Made by a program: the position numbers and the translations under genes. This document shows, one piece after another, positions 42,538 to 51,852 of a stretch of 64,000 bases of DNA. The number at the start of each line of letters is the position of its first letter. Position 1 is the first letter of the stretch. The stretch lies in NCBI RefSeq assembly GCF_016908395.1, contig NZ_JAFBDU010000001.1, positions 1,240,001-1,304,000 on the forward strand, written 5' to 3'. The stretch comes from Metabacillus crassostreae. Lineage in GTDB: Bacteria; Bacillota; Bacilli; Bacillales; Bacillaceae. The notes below the pieces were generated by a model. It searched no databases, was not told where the DNA came from, and saw nothing but the letters and a program-made list of their open reading frames with translations.

Positions 42538-43300
42538 TTCCTTCCTCCTCTTTATTTAATTGATCGTATGACCTAAAGTAGGATCCAACTTCTAAGTGAA
42601 TAACACCTCTACTATTCTCATCAAGCGAATTCACTATACTTGGGTAAGATTCCATTTTTTTTGAAAATGTTCGCACTGAGGCAATAACTTCAAAACCATC
42701 ATTCATATATAATTTAATAAGCCAAGGATCTGTCTTTCCTGGAGTATGATGTATTTCGGAAATTGAATTTGTTATAGTAGGTGATATTTTTTTTAATTCA
42801 CTAACTAGTTCTTCAATTTCTTCATCACTCTTCCAATTTATTAAAATTGGAGCATCAGCTGGTGTTGTGACAACCTGATCTTGAAGTGCTTGTCCATTTT
42901 CTAAGATAGGATAATATGCACCTGCTTTTTCAAGATAAGCAACACTTTCAAACTCCTCTACCTGCAAAATGATATAATTAGGGAGTTGTTTTTGGATCTC
43001 CACTTTTTTGATTTGCAAATGCTTTTCAATTTTTTCTTTTACAGTTTCAGAATTTATATTCCAGAAACCTGTTGACTTTGATATGCCGCTCATTTCAATA
43101 ATTTCATCTGAAGTCACATAATTATTGCCACTTACAGTTATCCTAGAAACTTTACTTAATGGAGATTGAAAATAGATAACAAGTAATATTAATAGGAAAA
43201 ATATTGACAAAAAAGAAATAAGTCTGCGATTAGTCTTGTGTTTACGCTGCTGTTGTAATTTAGGTATGCGGTCTTCTAACGAAACAACTTTTTTTTCCAA
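42515..43300 (-). CDS. divIB: Division protein DivIB (FtsQ homologue)
   Basis: 261 residues. A basic cytoplasmic tail (PKLQQQRKHKTNRR), a membrane helix at about residues 27-47 (LISFLSIFFLLILLVIYF), then a POTRA domain (VSRITVSGNNYVTSDEIIEMSG) and the beta domain containing VAYLEKAGAYYPILENGQAL. DivIB forms a complex with FtsL and DivIC at the septum. The start is TTG at 43300 after GGTGGGGTG. It is separated from murB by nearly 400 bases that hold a palindrome-bounded element. Confidence 0.93.
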   Translation of the reverse strand: MEKKVVSLEDRIPKLQQQRKHKTNRRLISFLSIFFLLILLVIYFQSPLSKVSRITVSGNNYVTSDEIIEMSGISKSTGFWNINSETVKEKIEKHLQIKKVEIQKQLPNYIILQVEEFESVAYLEKAGAYYPILENGQALQDQVVTTPADAPILINWKSDEEIEELVSELKKISPTITNSISEIHHTPGKTDPWLIKLYMNDGFEVIASVRTFSKKMESYPSIVNSLDENSRGVIHLEVGSYFRSYDQLNKEEEGNESEIEG

Positions 43301-43424
43301 TCAATTCACCCCACCCTAGCATGGATAAGCTAGGTAGTTTTTCATTTTTTATTGAATAATAGTAAGTTTAAGATCTACTTGTTACCTCACAAAAAAATAA
43401 CGTTTTTAATGTAAATGATAAAAC

Positions 43425-43629
43425 AAACGGCATTTAAAATGCCGTTTCAGAGTGTAGACAAACCCCTTTTTCAGAAAAAGCACTAAAGAAAAAGGGGTTT
43501 TCACTTCATGAATTCCACATATATTGATATCAATTCAAAAATACCATACTATATATTGAACCTTATAGAGATAAAGAAAATAGCTGCTGACTTTGTCGAC
43601 AGCCTGAAACGGCATTTAAAATGCCGTTT
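43425..43629. repeat. Palindrome-bounded 205-bp element (family C)
   Basis: Two identical 23-bp near-palindromes (43425-43447 and 43607-43629; arms AAACGGCATTT/AAATGCCGTTT) face inward with further inverted sequence: CAGAGTGTAGACAAA after the first, TTTGTCGACAGCCTG before the second. Inside, CCCCTTTTTC and GAAAAAGGGG (about 43463-43497) form another hairpin. It occupies the murB-divIB gap. No open frame. Confidence 0.8.
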
Positions 43630-43692
43630 ATTTTATCTAACTATTTTTTGTTATTATAACACAATAAAAGGAAATATAGGGATCTAATGTGA

Positions 43693-44601
43693 TTATTTAC
43701 TACCTATTATTTCAACTTCCGTTTCCATCTTTATTCCATACTTATCAAAAATTGATTTCTTAACAAAATCGATTAAATCTAACACATCCTGGGCTGTTGC
43801 TTCACCGGCGTTCACAATGAAATTACCATGCATATCAGATATTTTTGCTCCACCTATTTGGTAACCCTTTAAACCAGCTTCTTCAACTAATTGACCTGCA
43901 TAATTAGGCAATGGATTACGAAAAATACTGCCAGCGCATGGGAAATTCCAAGGTTGTGTATCTCTTCGATAGTCTTTGTTTTTTTGCATAATCGCAACAA
44001 TGTCTTCCTTTTTACCTTGTTGTAGCTGTAAAACAGCCTCAATACAAATCCCAGGCCTTTTCTCTTGAAGAACAGAGGTACGATATGAAAATTCTAATTC
44101 TTCATTTGTTAACCAAGTTAATTGTCCATCCTCAAATAAAACAAGAGCTTTGTTTACTATTTTAGACATATCAGATCCATGAGCACCAGCATTCATATAT
44201 ACCGCTCCACCAATAGACCCAGGTATGCCACTGGCAAACTCTAAACCTGCTAGACCCTTCTTACTAATAATTGTAGCTAACTTTATGATAGAATACCCTC
44301 CACCAACAGTCAGCATATCACCATCAATTTTCAGATCATCTAGTCCATTACCTAATTTAATGACAACACCTTCGATTCCCTTATCAGCAACTAGAAGATT
44401 TGAACCTCTTCCAATGGCTCTCCATTTAGCACCGTTAGATTTAATAATTTCCAATGCCTTTTTTAAATTTTCACTATTAGAAGGTTCAATTAATATATCA
44501 GCAGGACCACCAATTCTAATTGTAGTATGTTTTGCCAGCGGTTCATTTTCAAGCACTTTTCCTATGTTAGCATCTTTTAATTGCATCAATAATTTACTCA
44601 T
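43693..44601 (-). CDS. murB: UDP-N-acetylenolpyruvoylglucosamine reductase
   Basis: 302 residues from ATG 44601. It reduces UDP-GlcNAc-enolpyruvate to UDP-MurNAc with NADPH and FAD. FAD-binding motifs: [31 protein letters not shown] and [20 protein letters not shown]. The type II catalytic serine is in [10 protein letters not shown], with YRTSVLQ upstream. AAGGAGG lies five bases upstream; a GTG at 44604 is the only close alternative. It lies between murG and divIB as in B. subtilis. Confidence 0.96.
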   Translation of the reverse strand: MSKLLMQLKDANIGKVLENEPLAKHTTIRIGGPADILIEPSNSENLKKALEIIKSNGAKWRAIGRGSNLLVADKGIEGVVIKLGNGLDDLKIDGDMLTVGGGYSIIKLATIISKKGLAGLEFASGIPGSIGGAVYMNAGAHGSDMSKIVNKALVLFEDGQLTWLTNEELEFSYRTSVLQEKRPGICIEAVLQLQQGKKEDIVAIMQKNKDYRRDTQPWNFPCAGSIFRNPLPNYAGQLVEEAGLKGYQIGGAKISDMHGNFIVNAGEATAQDVLDLIDFVKKSIFDKYGIKMETEVEIIGSK

Positions 44602-44656
44602 CACTACCTCCTTGATATAAACAGAGAGAAAATCAATAACCAATATCTATTTCTAT

Positions 44657-45751
44657 TTATTTCCCACTAATTTTTTGCATAACTTCATATAATCTTTGAG
44701 CTGAATCTGGTATACCTAATCTTTTCGATGCTTGACTCATTTCATCTAGTTTTATTTGATTTAACAAAATATGATCAATTGTCGAAAGGAGAGTTTCACC
44801 ATTTAATTCTTGTTCTTTTAGTAAGATAGCAGCATCCTTATCACTTAATGATCTAGCGTTAACTTCCTGATGATTCGCAGTAACGTATGGACTAGGAATT
44901 AAGATGCTTGGTAAACCAAGTGCTGTAATCTCAGCTAATGATGTTGCACCTGCTCTAGACACAATTAAGTCAACAGCTGATAATACCTCAGGCATATTAT
45001 GAATAAATGGTTTTATAATAACATGAGAGGAATCACTTAATTTATTAATCTCCTCCATTACTTTTTCATAATGTACCTCACCAGTGACATATACAACTTG
45101 ATATGACTTACCGGCTAAAGTAGGTATCATTTGTAACACAGCATCATTAATTGCCCTAGCTCCCCTACTACCTCCAAAAATCAGTACTGTTTTTTGATTA
45201 GCTTTTAAACCTAACGATTGTCTGCCTTTTTCGGCATCTCTGCCAAGAACCTCAGATGCTCTTGGATTACCTGTTAAAATTACTTTATGCTCAGGAAAGT
45301 ATTTTTTTGCATCTTCAAAACAAATAGCTACTTTATCAACATATCTAGATAAAAACTTATTCGTTACTCCCGGCAAACTATTTTGCTCATGAATAACAGT
45401 TGGTATATTTAGTTTTGAGGCAGCATAAACGACTGGTCCGCATACATAGCCACCTGTACCAATTACAACATCCGGCTTAAAATCCTTCAAATATTTCTTA
45501 CAAATAGTTACACCTCTTAAAAATCTCGTAATAGTCTTTACGTTCTCAAACGAAATCTTCCGTTTAAATCCAGTGATCTCAATAGCCTTAAAAGGTATCC
45601 CTGCTCTTTTCACTATGTTATTTTCTAATCCTTTTTCAGTGCCTATGTATAAGAACTCCACATTAGGATCATGTTTTTTTATCTCGTTAATTAAAGCTAA
45701 GGCTGGGTAGATATGTCCACCTGTTCCGCCACCACTTACTACTACCTTCAT
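44657..45751 (-). CDS. murG: MurG, lipid II-forming GlcNAc transferase
   Basis: 364 residues. A GT-B glycosyltransferase on the inner membrane face that adds GlcNAc to lipid I. N-terminal [19 protein letters not shown] glycine loop, [16 protein letters not shown], then [14 protein letters not shown]. The C-terminal donor site has [13 protein letters not shown] and [31 protein letters not shown] is six bases before the ATG. The upstream gap holds a repeat copy and an orphan hairpin, so murG may be transcribed partly apart from spoVE. Confidence 0.97.
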   Translation of the reverse strand: MKVVVSGGGTGGHIYPALALINEIKKHDPNVEFLYIGTEKGLENNIVKRAGIPFKAIEITGFKRKISFENVKTITRFLRGVTICKKYLKDFKPDVVIGTGGYVCGPVVYAASKLNIPTVIHEQNSLPGVTNKFLSRYVDKVAICFEDAKKYFPEHKVILTGNPRASEVLGRDAEKGRQSLGLKANQKTVLIFGGSRGARAINDAVLQMIPTLAGKSYQVVYVTGEVHYEKVMEEINKLSDSSHVIIKPFIHNMPEVLSAVDLIVSRAGATSLAEITALGLPSILIPSPYVTANHQEVNARSLSDKDAAILLKEQELNGETLLSTIDHILLNQIKLDEMSQASKRLGIPDSAQRLYEVMQKISGK

Positions 45752-45810
45752 AGCTGTCCCCCCACTTCTCCTGATATATATGGATTTATTAATTGTTTAA
45801 TTGAAGATAT

Positions 45811-45963
45811 AAGACTCTTGTTTTTAGAAAATTGTTGTTATTTATCTTAATCATATGTTGTAGAACAGTGATATTTTCTTTTATGTTACTATAATAAGAC
45901 AATAAAAGATTCTATAGACTGCATTCTTCCAGATACTAAACACAACAAAGCTTACGAAAAAAA
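45811..45963. repeat. Family B interspersed repeat, copy 4 (most diverged)
   Basis: The left TTTTTAGAAAATTGTTGTTA and right AACACAACAAAGCTTACGAA correspond to the inverted ends of the other copies, but the AAGGCT tips are lost. Central bases are poorly conserved. Assigned by both ends, length, and position in an intergenic gap (spoVE-murG). Confidence 0.5.
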
Positions 45964-45991
45964 CAAAAAATCACATATGTAAAACGTATTT

Positions 45992-46059
45992 AAGGCTGAC
46001 TATTAAGGACTGCTTAGAGGATATCCTCTTAAGTTTGTCACTCATCAATTGTCAGCCTT
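45992..46059 (+). other. Orphan hairpin with plus-strand T tract between spoVE and murG
   Basis: AAGGCTGAC (45992-46000) pairs with GTCAGCCTT (46051-46059), followed on plus by TTTTT. Inside is a perfect 14-bp palindrome AGAGGATATCCTCT (46016-46029). It would terminate plus-strand transcripts, yet no plus-strand gene lies to its left; on the minus strand there is no U tract. Confidence 0.55.
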
Positions 46060-46118
46060 TTTTTAACTTCTTATATTGTATATGATAAATAGCTAATAAT
46101 GAAACTTCTTTTCTTAAT

Positions 46119-47219
46119 TCAGTATTTAGAATATCGACTAACATTCAATAAAACACCAATTGCCATCAACATTAACGTTAGTGATGAACCTCCATAGCTT
46201 AAAAATGGAAGCGTAATCCCAGTAACAGGCATCAATCCTGTGACGACTCCTACATTGATCATAACTTGAATGGCAACCATTGTGATAATACCGATTGCTA
46301 GAAAACTACCATATAAATCTGGTGCCCCAAGTGCTATCCTAATACCTCTCCATAGCAATAGTCCAAATAATAAAATAACAAAAGATCCACCTATAAAACC
46401 AAGTTCTTCTGCTAAAATGGCAAAAATGAAATCAGTTTGAGGTTCTGGTAAATAAAAGAACTTCTGTCTACTTTGACCAAGTCCTAAACCAAACAAACCA
46501 CCAGGTCCAATTGCATACAACGACTGGATAATCTGAAATCCACTACCTAGTGGATCTTCCCAAGGATCTAAGAAGGAAGTGATTCGTTTTATTCTATATG
46601 GTGCTGATAAGACAAGAGCAACAAACCCAGCGACTCCAATTAACCCTAACCATACGAAATGAATAACTCTTGCACCTGATACAAAAATCATCACAATACA
46701 GGTTCCAACCATTACTGTACCTGTCCCTAAATCTGGTTGTAGCATAATGATTCCGAATGCAGTAAAAACAAGACCGAGTGAAGGGACTAGACCCTTTTTA
46801 AAAGAAGTTATTTTTTTCTGATTTTCAGATAGGAACTTAGCTAAAAATGCTATCATGGCTAATTTCATAAACTCAGAGGGTTGAATTGAAAATGCACCAA
46901 CACCTATCCAGCTACGGGAACCATTTCGTTCCATTCCTATTCCTGGGATTAATACTGCAACTAGTAGAAAAAAACAAATGATTATTAACATTTTAGACCA
47001 TGTTCTCCAGGTCCAATAGTCAACATTCATGATAAAAAACATCGCGATTACACCAACACCTGCAAATAACAGCTGACGTTTTGCAAAAAAGAATGAATCA
47101 TCGAATTTATAAGTCGCCCAAACCGCACTTGCACTGTATACCATGACAAGACCAATTGTTAAAAGAAGTAATGTTAGAATAACTAATATAAAATCTGGTG
47201 TAGACCTTTTTGCTGTCAA
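46119..47219 (-). CDS. spoVE: SpoVE, SEDS-family peptidoglycan polymerase of sporulation
   Basis: 366 residues from TTG 47219 (LTAKRSTPDFILVIL), the start that matches B. subtilis SpoVE in length; a GTG four codons upstream sits against the ribosome site. Ten membrane segments. SEDS motifs: VMVYSASAVWA, RSWIGVGAFSIQPSEFMKLAMIAFLAKF, GLGLGQSRQKFFYLPEPQTDFIFAILAEELG (with the conserved acidic residue) and LPFLSYGGSSL. SpoVE works with SpoVD to make the spore cortex. An FtsW would be encoded elsewhere, as in B. subtilis. Position in the dcw cluster agrees. Confidence 0.95.
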   Translation of the reverse strand: MTAKRSTPDFILVILTLLLLTIGLVMVYSASAVWATYKFDDSFFFAKRQLLFAGVGVIAMFFIMNVDYWTWRTWSKMLIIICFFLLVAVLIPGIGMERNGSRSWIGVGAFSIQPSEFMKLAMIAFLAKFLSENQKKITSFKKGLVPSLGLVFTAFGIIMLQPDLGTGTVMVGTCIVMIFVSGARVIHFVWLGLIGVAGFVALVLSAPYRIKRITSFLDPWEDPLGSGFQIIQSLYAIGPGGLFGLGLGQSRQKFFYLPEPQTDFIFAILAEELGFIGGSFVILLFGLLLWRGIRIALGAPDLYGSFLAIGIITMVAIQVMINVGVVTGLMPVTGITLPFLSYGGSSLTLMLMAIGVLLNVSRYSKY

Positions 47220-47247
47220 CGCCGAACACACCCCTGTATCAAGTTTA

Positions 47248-47319
47248 TTAAGGGCTGTATCGTCTATAGAAAAACGCGGAATGCTCCGTCTACAAGTAAA
47301 ACATTGTACAAGCCCTTAA
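47248..47319 (-). other. Structured spacer between murD and spoVE
   Basis: TTAAGGGCT (47248-47256) and AGCCCTTAA (47311-47319) pair, extended by TGTA/TACA after a bulge; the second arm overlaps the murD stop codon. Within is a smaller CGGA/TCCG hairpin. There is no T run, so simple termination is unlikely. Confidence 0.5.
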
Positions 47320-48671
47320 TTAAGCTTATGCACGGCTTGAATAAAAATGTCTCCTCTTTCTTCAAAAGTTTTATACTGATCCCAACTTGCACAAGCTGGT
47401 GATAATAAAATAACATCTTCTGTTGTGGAAACTTCAAACGCCGTATATACCGCTTGTTCCACATTATCGACACGTTTGATTACTTCTATTCCAGATTCTT
47501 TTGCAATCCGTTCTAATTTAGGTGCAGTTTCTCCAAATAAAACCATCGCTTTTACATTTTGTAAATATGGCTTTAACTCATCAAACTCATTACCTCTGTC
47601 AAGACCACCAGCTAACAATATAGTTGGTGTATGAAAAGCTTTAAGCGCTTTGCTTGTTGCCAATATATTTGTTGCTTTAGAATCGTTATAAAATTTTCGT
47701 TTCGATACTTCTCCAACGAATTGAAGTCTATGTTTTACTCCATTAAAAGAAGTTAACACTTTTCTAATTGAACTGTTCGTCACACCGCGTAGCTTTACCG
47801 CAGATATTGCCGCTAGAACATTCTCAACATTATGCTCCCCTGGCAGAACAATATCTTTTAAGGAAATAATACGTTCACCTTTAAACCAAACACTTTCATC
47901 TTTAAGATAGGTACCATCCATGCATTCTTTTGTACTAGAGAAAAAAAGCTTTTCAGCATGAGAGCTTTCAGCATTACGCATAACATCCTCATCATCATAA
48001 TTAATAATAGCTACATCTGTAGAGGATTGATTTTCATAAATTTTACCTTTTGCATAAATATATTCATCTTTTGTTCCATGATAATCTAAATGGGCATCAA
48101 ATATATTTAAAATCATGGCTATTTTTGGTTTAAATTCTCTAGTTCCTAGTAATTGAAATGAAGATAATTCCATAACAATCACATCATCCTTCGTAGCACT
48201 TTGTGCAACCTCGCAAGCAACTGTTCCGATATTTCCTGCAATAAGTGGTCGCTTGTTATCTACAAGAAGCATTTCATATATAAGGGTAGTTGTTGTAGTT
48301 TTTCCATTTGAGCCGGTAATGGCAATAATATCAGCTTCAGAAATTTTATATGCTAGCTCTACCTCTGTGATAATAGGTATGTTTTTTTCTTGGGCTAATT
48401 TTATTAGTGGATTTGAATAAGGTATCCCTGGGTTTTTTACAACTTCATCAATTTGAAATTCATCCAATATTGTTAGTGGATGATCTCCAGTAATTACTTC
48501 GATACCTACCTCGATTAATTCCAAAACTGCTGATTCTTGTTTATTTGCTTTTAAATCATTTACTACTACATTTGCACCAATCTTATGTAATAATTTAGCG
48601 GCTGCTAAGCCGCTTTTTGCTAACCCTATAACTAATACATTCTTATGTATATATTCGTTTGTTTTTATCAA
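47316..48671 (-). CDS. murD: UDP-N-acetylmuramoylalanine-D-glutamate ligase
   Basis: 451 residues. It adds D-glutamate to UDP-MurNAc-L-Ala. N-terminal Rossmann [17 protein letters not shown], the ATP-binding loop [14 protein letters not shown], then [30 protein letters not shown]-type segment and [22 protein letters not shown] with the Mur ligase histidine. The C-terminal domain has [19 protein letters not shown]. The start is TTG at 48669-48671, immediately after the mraY TAA, with GAGGTG nine bases upstream, so translation is likely coupled. Confidence 0.97.
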   Translation of the reverse strand: MIKTNEYIHKNVLVIGLAKSGLAAAKLLHKIGANVVVNDLKANKQESAVLELIEVGIEVITGDHPLTILDEFQIDEVVKNPGIPYSNPLIKLAQEKNIPIITEVELAYKISEADIIAITGSNGKTTTTTLIYEMLLVDNKRPLIAGNIGTVACEVAQSATKDDVIVMELSSFQLLGTREFKPKIAMILNIFDAHLDYHGTKDEYIYAKGKIYENQSSTDVAIINYDDEDVMRNAESSHAEKLFFSSTKECMDGTYLKDESVWFKGERIISLKDIVLPGEHNVENVLAAISAVKLRGVTNSSIRKVLTSFNGVKHRLQFVGEVSKRKFYNDSKATNILATSKALKAFHTPTILLAGGLDRGNEFDELKPYLQNVKAMVLFGETAPKLERIAKESGIEVIKRVDNVEQAVYTAFEVSTTEDVILLSPACASWDQYKTFEERGDIFIQAVHKLN

Positions 48672-49646
48672 TTACAACCACACCTCAATATATATTCCAA
48701 GTACTGCAAATATTAAACCTATTGTCCAAAATGTCACAACAACTCTCCATTCAGACCAGCCTACTAACTCATAATGATGGTGAAGAGGACTCATTTTGAA
48801 TATTCGCTTACCTGTTGTTTTAAAGGAAATAACTTGAATGATAACAGATAAAGTTTCGATTACAAACACTCCACCTATAAGTACAAGTAGGATTTCCAGC
48901 TTAGTTAATATGGCAATCGTCACAATCGCCCCACCCAATGCCAGTGATCCGGTATCACCCATAAATACTTTTGCAGGATGTGCATTAAAAACTAGGAAAC
49001 CTAGTACTGCACCTACTACTGCAACTGAGAAAATAGCAACATCTAGTTGAGATTGATTCCATGCAAGTACTGCAAATGCACCAAAAGCTATTGCAGCAGT
49101 TCCTGATAACAAACCATCTAAACCATCAGTTAAGTTAACTGCATTTGATCCTCCAACTAACATAAAGATAACTAGAACAACATAACCCCAGCCTAAATCA
49201 AAGGAGATATTTGTCCCTGGAATACCAATATCAGTTGAAAATCCATATTGTGTATAAACAATATAAAATATAATAGCGATGATTATTTGCCCTAATAACT
49301 TTTGTCTAGACGTTAAACCTAGGTTTCTTTTCATTACAACCTTTATAAAATCATCTAAAAAGCCTAACAAACCGTAACCTACTGTTACAAATAATAATAA
49401 ATACATCTCGACACTTAACTGAGAGTATTTCCCCGTCATCACAATCGTAGTAATTATGATCGCAAAGATAATCATTACCCCACCCATTGTAGGTGTACCT
49501 GATTTCTTTTGATGTGATTTTGGTCCTTCCTCTCTTATACTTTGACCGAATTTTAATCTTCGTAGAAATGGAATAATAAGTGGGGATAATAATACACTTA
49601 TTAAGAATCCCATCGCAATTGTAATTAAGATCGCCTGCTCTAACAT
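48672..49646 (-). CDS. mraY: Phospho-MurNAc-pentapeptide transferase
   Basis: 324 residues with about ten membrane helices. It moves phospho-MurNAc-pentapeptide to undecaprenyl phosphate, forming lipid I. Motifs: [37 protein letters not shown] (the aspartate pair), [15 protein letters not shown] and [12 protein letters not shown] with a catalytic aspartate, and the C-terminal [11 protein letters not shown] histidine motif. GGAGG is about eight bases before the ATG. A 400-base gap separates it from murE. Confidence 0.97.
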   Translation of the reverse strand: MLEQAILITIAMGFLISVLLSPLIIPFLRRLKFGQSIREEGPKSHQKKSGTPTMGGVMIIFAIIITTIVMTGKYSQLSVEMYLLLFVTVGYGLLGFLDDFIKVVMKRNLGLTSRQKLLGQIIIAIIFYIVYTQYGFSTDIGIPGTNISFDLGWGYVVLVIFMLVGGSNAVNLTDGLDGLLSGTAAIAFGAFAVLAWNQSQLDVAIFSVAVVGAVLGFLVFNAHPAKVFMGDTGSLALGGAIVTIAILTKLEILLVLIGGVFVIETLSVIIQVISFKTTGKRIFKMSPLHHHYELVGWSEWRVVVTFWTIGLIFAVLGIYIEVWL

Positions 49647-50046
49647 GTATAATCCCTCCTTTCTATCAATGTCTTATTACTATATACGAGCATGTTATAT
49701 ATGCAAATATCATATGTCTTATTTTCAAAAATATGTTTTCCTAACTTAATTTCAATCATCTTATCAACTTCTCTTTCTATCTATGTTACCTATTCTATGA
49801 TTAAAAAAGTTCTAAAACCACACAATTTTACTTATGTACAATAATCCGATTAGAATAGATTTTTTATTTTTTAATTCGTTAATTCATTTTATATTTTTGT
49901 TACAGGAACTCTCTCTGGGCAAATGGATTATTTATTCTCGAAAGCCATCTTAGACACTAACACTTGTCGGCTCACCCTTTATATCTGTTCCTTTAAATAG
50001 TTATAATCCGCAGCTTTAACTATCCCGAAAAGAACATCTAAAGAAC
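49647..50046. other. Non-coding 400-base gap between murE and mraY
   Basis: No open frame. AT-rich on the mraY side. A segment near 49870-49930 (TTGTTACAGGAACTCTCTCT) faintly resembles the left part of family A repeats, but the right part is not recognisable. Such a gap inside the murE-mraY block suggests an insertion since lost or a separate mraY promoter. Confidence 0.4.
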
Positions 50047-51516
50047 TTATTGTTTTAATAAGCGGATCGCCTTTATTGCGATTTCTTTGTCGTCAAAGTC
50101 AAGAGTTTGATTGCCAATTTGTTGATATGTTTCATGCCCTTTACCTGCAATTAAGATAACATCGCCTTTAATTGCCTTTTTTACAGCCAGCTGTATTGCT
50201 TCCTCCCTGTCGTGAATTAAGTGGTAGTGCAAACCTTCCACTCCCTTTTCCATATCTTTCAATATCATTAAAGGATCTTCACTTCTTGGGTTATCAGATG
50301 TAAAGATTGGTTCATCACTATAAACAGAAGCAATTTTAGCCATAAGAGGACGTTTGGTTTTATCTCGGTCCCCACCACAGCCTACAATACAAAATACACG
50401 ACCTGTAGCAAATTGTTTAATTGTTTGAAGTACGTTTTCTAAGCTATCCGGTGTATGTGCATAATCAACGATAACTGTATAATCTTGGCCTGCATCAACT
50501 AATTCAAAACGGCCTCTAACTCCTACCATCGACTCAATTGCTTTAATAATTACCTGTAGATCAATTGATGAAGCTAGACAAGCAGCAACTGCAGCTAAAA
50601 CATTATAAACACTAAACTTACCTACCATATTTATTGTTACTATTTTTTCAGCATTTGGTGTAATAAGATTAAACTGTGTTCCTTGTGATGTCATTTTTAT
50701 GTCTTTTGCCATAATGTCTGCTTGTTGATCAATTCCATATGTTAAAATTTTTGCAGCAGTCATTTTTTTGTATTCTTTTGAAGCCTCTTCATCCTCGTTT
50801 AACACAGCAACCTTTATTTCGTTATGATTGAAACGGTTTCCTAGCTGTGCAAATAAGAGACCTTTTGCAAATTGATAGTCCTTCATCGTTTCATGATAAT
50901 CTAAATGGTCTTGTGATAAATTTGTAAATACTGCTACATTGAAATCACAACCATGGATTCTCCCTAAATGTAAAGCATGAGATGATACCTCCATAATTGC
51001 GTGTGAAACTTTCTTTTTCATCATTTCATTAAAAGTTTTTTGTAGTGTTAAGCTTTCAGGGGTGGTATTTTTAACTGTTTTAATTTCATCGGCAATTTTT
51101 ATGTACATCGTCCCAATTAGACCTGTTTTCTTATTTGCTTCATTTAATATACTTTCAATAATGTGTGTTGTTGTTGTTTTTCCATTTGTTCCAGTTACAC
51201 CAATGAGGTGCATTTGATGAGTAGGTTGACCATAAAAAATATCAGCAAGTAAAGCCATTGCTCTTTTAGTATCTTTTACAATAACAACAGGTACATTTAC
51301 ATCTATTTCCTTTTCAGCAAGAATTGCAACAGCTCCATTTTCAACAGCTTTTTTAGCGTAATTGTGACCGTCAACTGTATAACCTTCAATACAAATAAAC
51401 AGGCTCCCATTACCCACTTCTCTGGAATCCATTTCAATGGATTGTATAAAAGGATTTTCGGTAAAGTCATAGGTTTGATGATCGGTTAAATATGTAAGCA
51501 ATTCATTTAATTTCAT
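50047..51516 (-). CDS. murE: UDP-MurNAc-tripeptide synthetase (meso-diaminopimelate type)
   Basis: 489 residues. It adds the third amino acid of the stem peptide. ATP loop [14 protein letters not shown], the carbamylated-lysine region, [14 protein letters not shown], and the specificity motif [11 protein letters not shown]: the DNPR tetrad marks meso-diaminopimelate ligases, whereas lysine enzymes differ. [11 protein letters not shown] closes the C-terminal domain. The ribosome site is weak (AGGA). It follows spoVD after a 330-base gap with the spoVD terminator, so it probably has its own promoter. Confidence 0.97.
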   Translation of the reverse strand: MKLNELLTYLTDHQTYDFTENPFIQSIEMDSREVGNGSLFICIEGYTVDGHNYAKKAVENGAVAILAEKEIDVNVPVVIVKDTKRAMALLADIFYGQPTHQMHLIGVTGTNGKTTTTHIIESILNEANKKTGLIGTMYIKIADEIKTVKNTTPESLTLQKTFNEMMKKKVSHAIMEVSSHALHLGRIHGCDFNVAVFTNLSQDHLDYHETMKDYQFAKGLLFAQLGNRFNHNEIKVAVLNEDEEASKEYKKMTAAKILTYGIDQQADIMAKDIKMTSQGTQFNLITPNAEKIVTINMVGKFSVYNVLAAVAACLASSIDLQVIIKAIESMVGVRGRFELVDAGQDYTVIVDYAHTPDSLENVLQTIKQFATGRVFCIVGCGGDRDKTKRPLMAKIASVYSDEPIFTSDNPRSEDPLMILKDMEKGVEGLHYHLIHDREEAIQLAVKKAIKGDVILIAGKGHETYQQIGNQTLDFDDKEIAIKAIRLLKQ

Positions 51517-51802
51517 AATATATTCCTACTTTCATTTCAAAGCTTCACTTCTTAGATCACTTAATTGATGTTTTTTGCTCAGTCCTTATTTTATCTTACT
51601 TATAAAAAAAGAGCTATCCTTCTTCGTTTTATTTCTTGATAAAAATTGGTTTTTTTTCAGATATATTGTGAATTTATCAATAATCTTAGCTCCATAAAGC
51701 TTTGGTATTCAATTGCTGTTATTAACTTTTAAAATAGTATAAGTTGATTAGCGTTAGATGAAAGACTTCAACAGGCAGGACAAATATAATACTAAAACAA
51801 CA
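51517..51802. other. Non-coding gap upstream of murE
   Basis: About 285 AT-rich bases before the spoVD terminator, without an open frame. A murE promoter is expected here, but I cannot pick a convincing one by eye. Confidence 0.4.
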
Positions 51803-51850
51803 GAAAGAAAGCGTGCCATCTATAATTTTTAAAAATGGCATGCTTTCTTT
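51803..51850 (-). terminator. spoVD terminator
   Basis: Minus strand AAAGAAAGC and GCTTTCTTT arms with inner TGCCAT/ATGGCA around an AT-rich loop, directly after the spoVD stop. The arms also give T-rich flanks on both strands. Confidence 0.75.
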
Positions 51851-51852
51851 TA

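Noticed and set aside
44225-44620. Plus-strand open frame of 131 codons opposite murB
   Set aside because: Shadow of the conserved MurB FAD domain; composition is that of an antisense frame.
49870-50000. Further copy of repeat family A between murE and mraY
   Set aside because: Only TTGTTACAGGA-CTC matches; the right end and GC-rich heart are absent, so it is below the level I would call.
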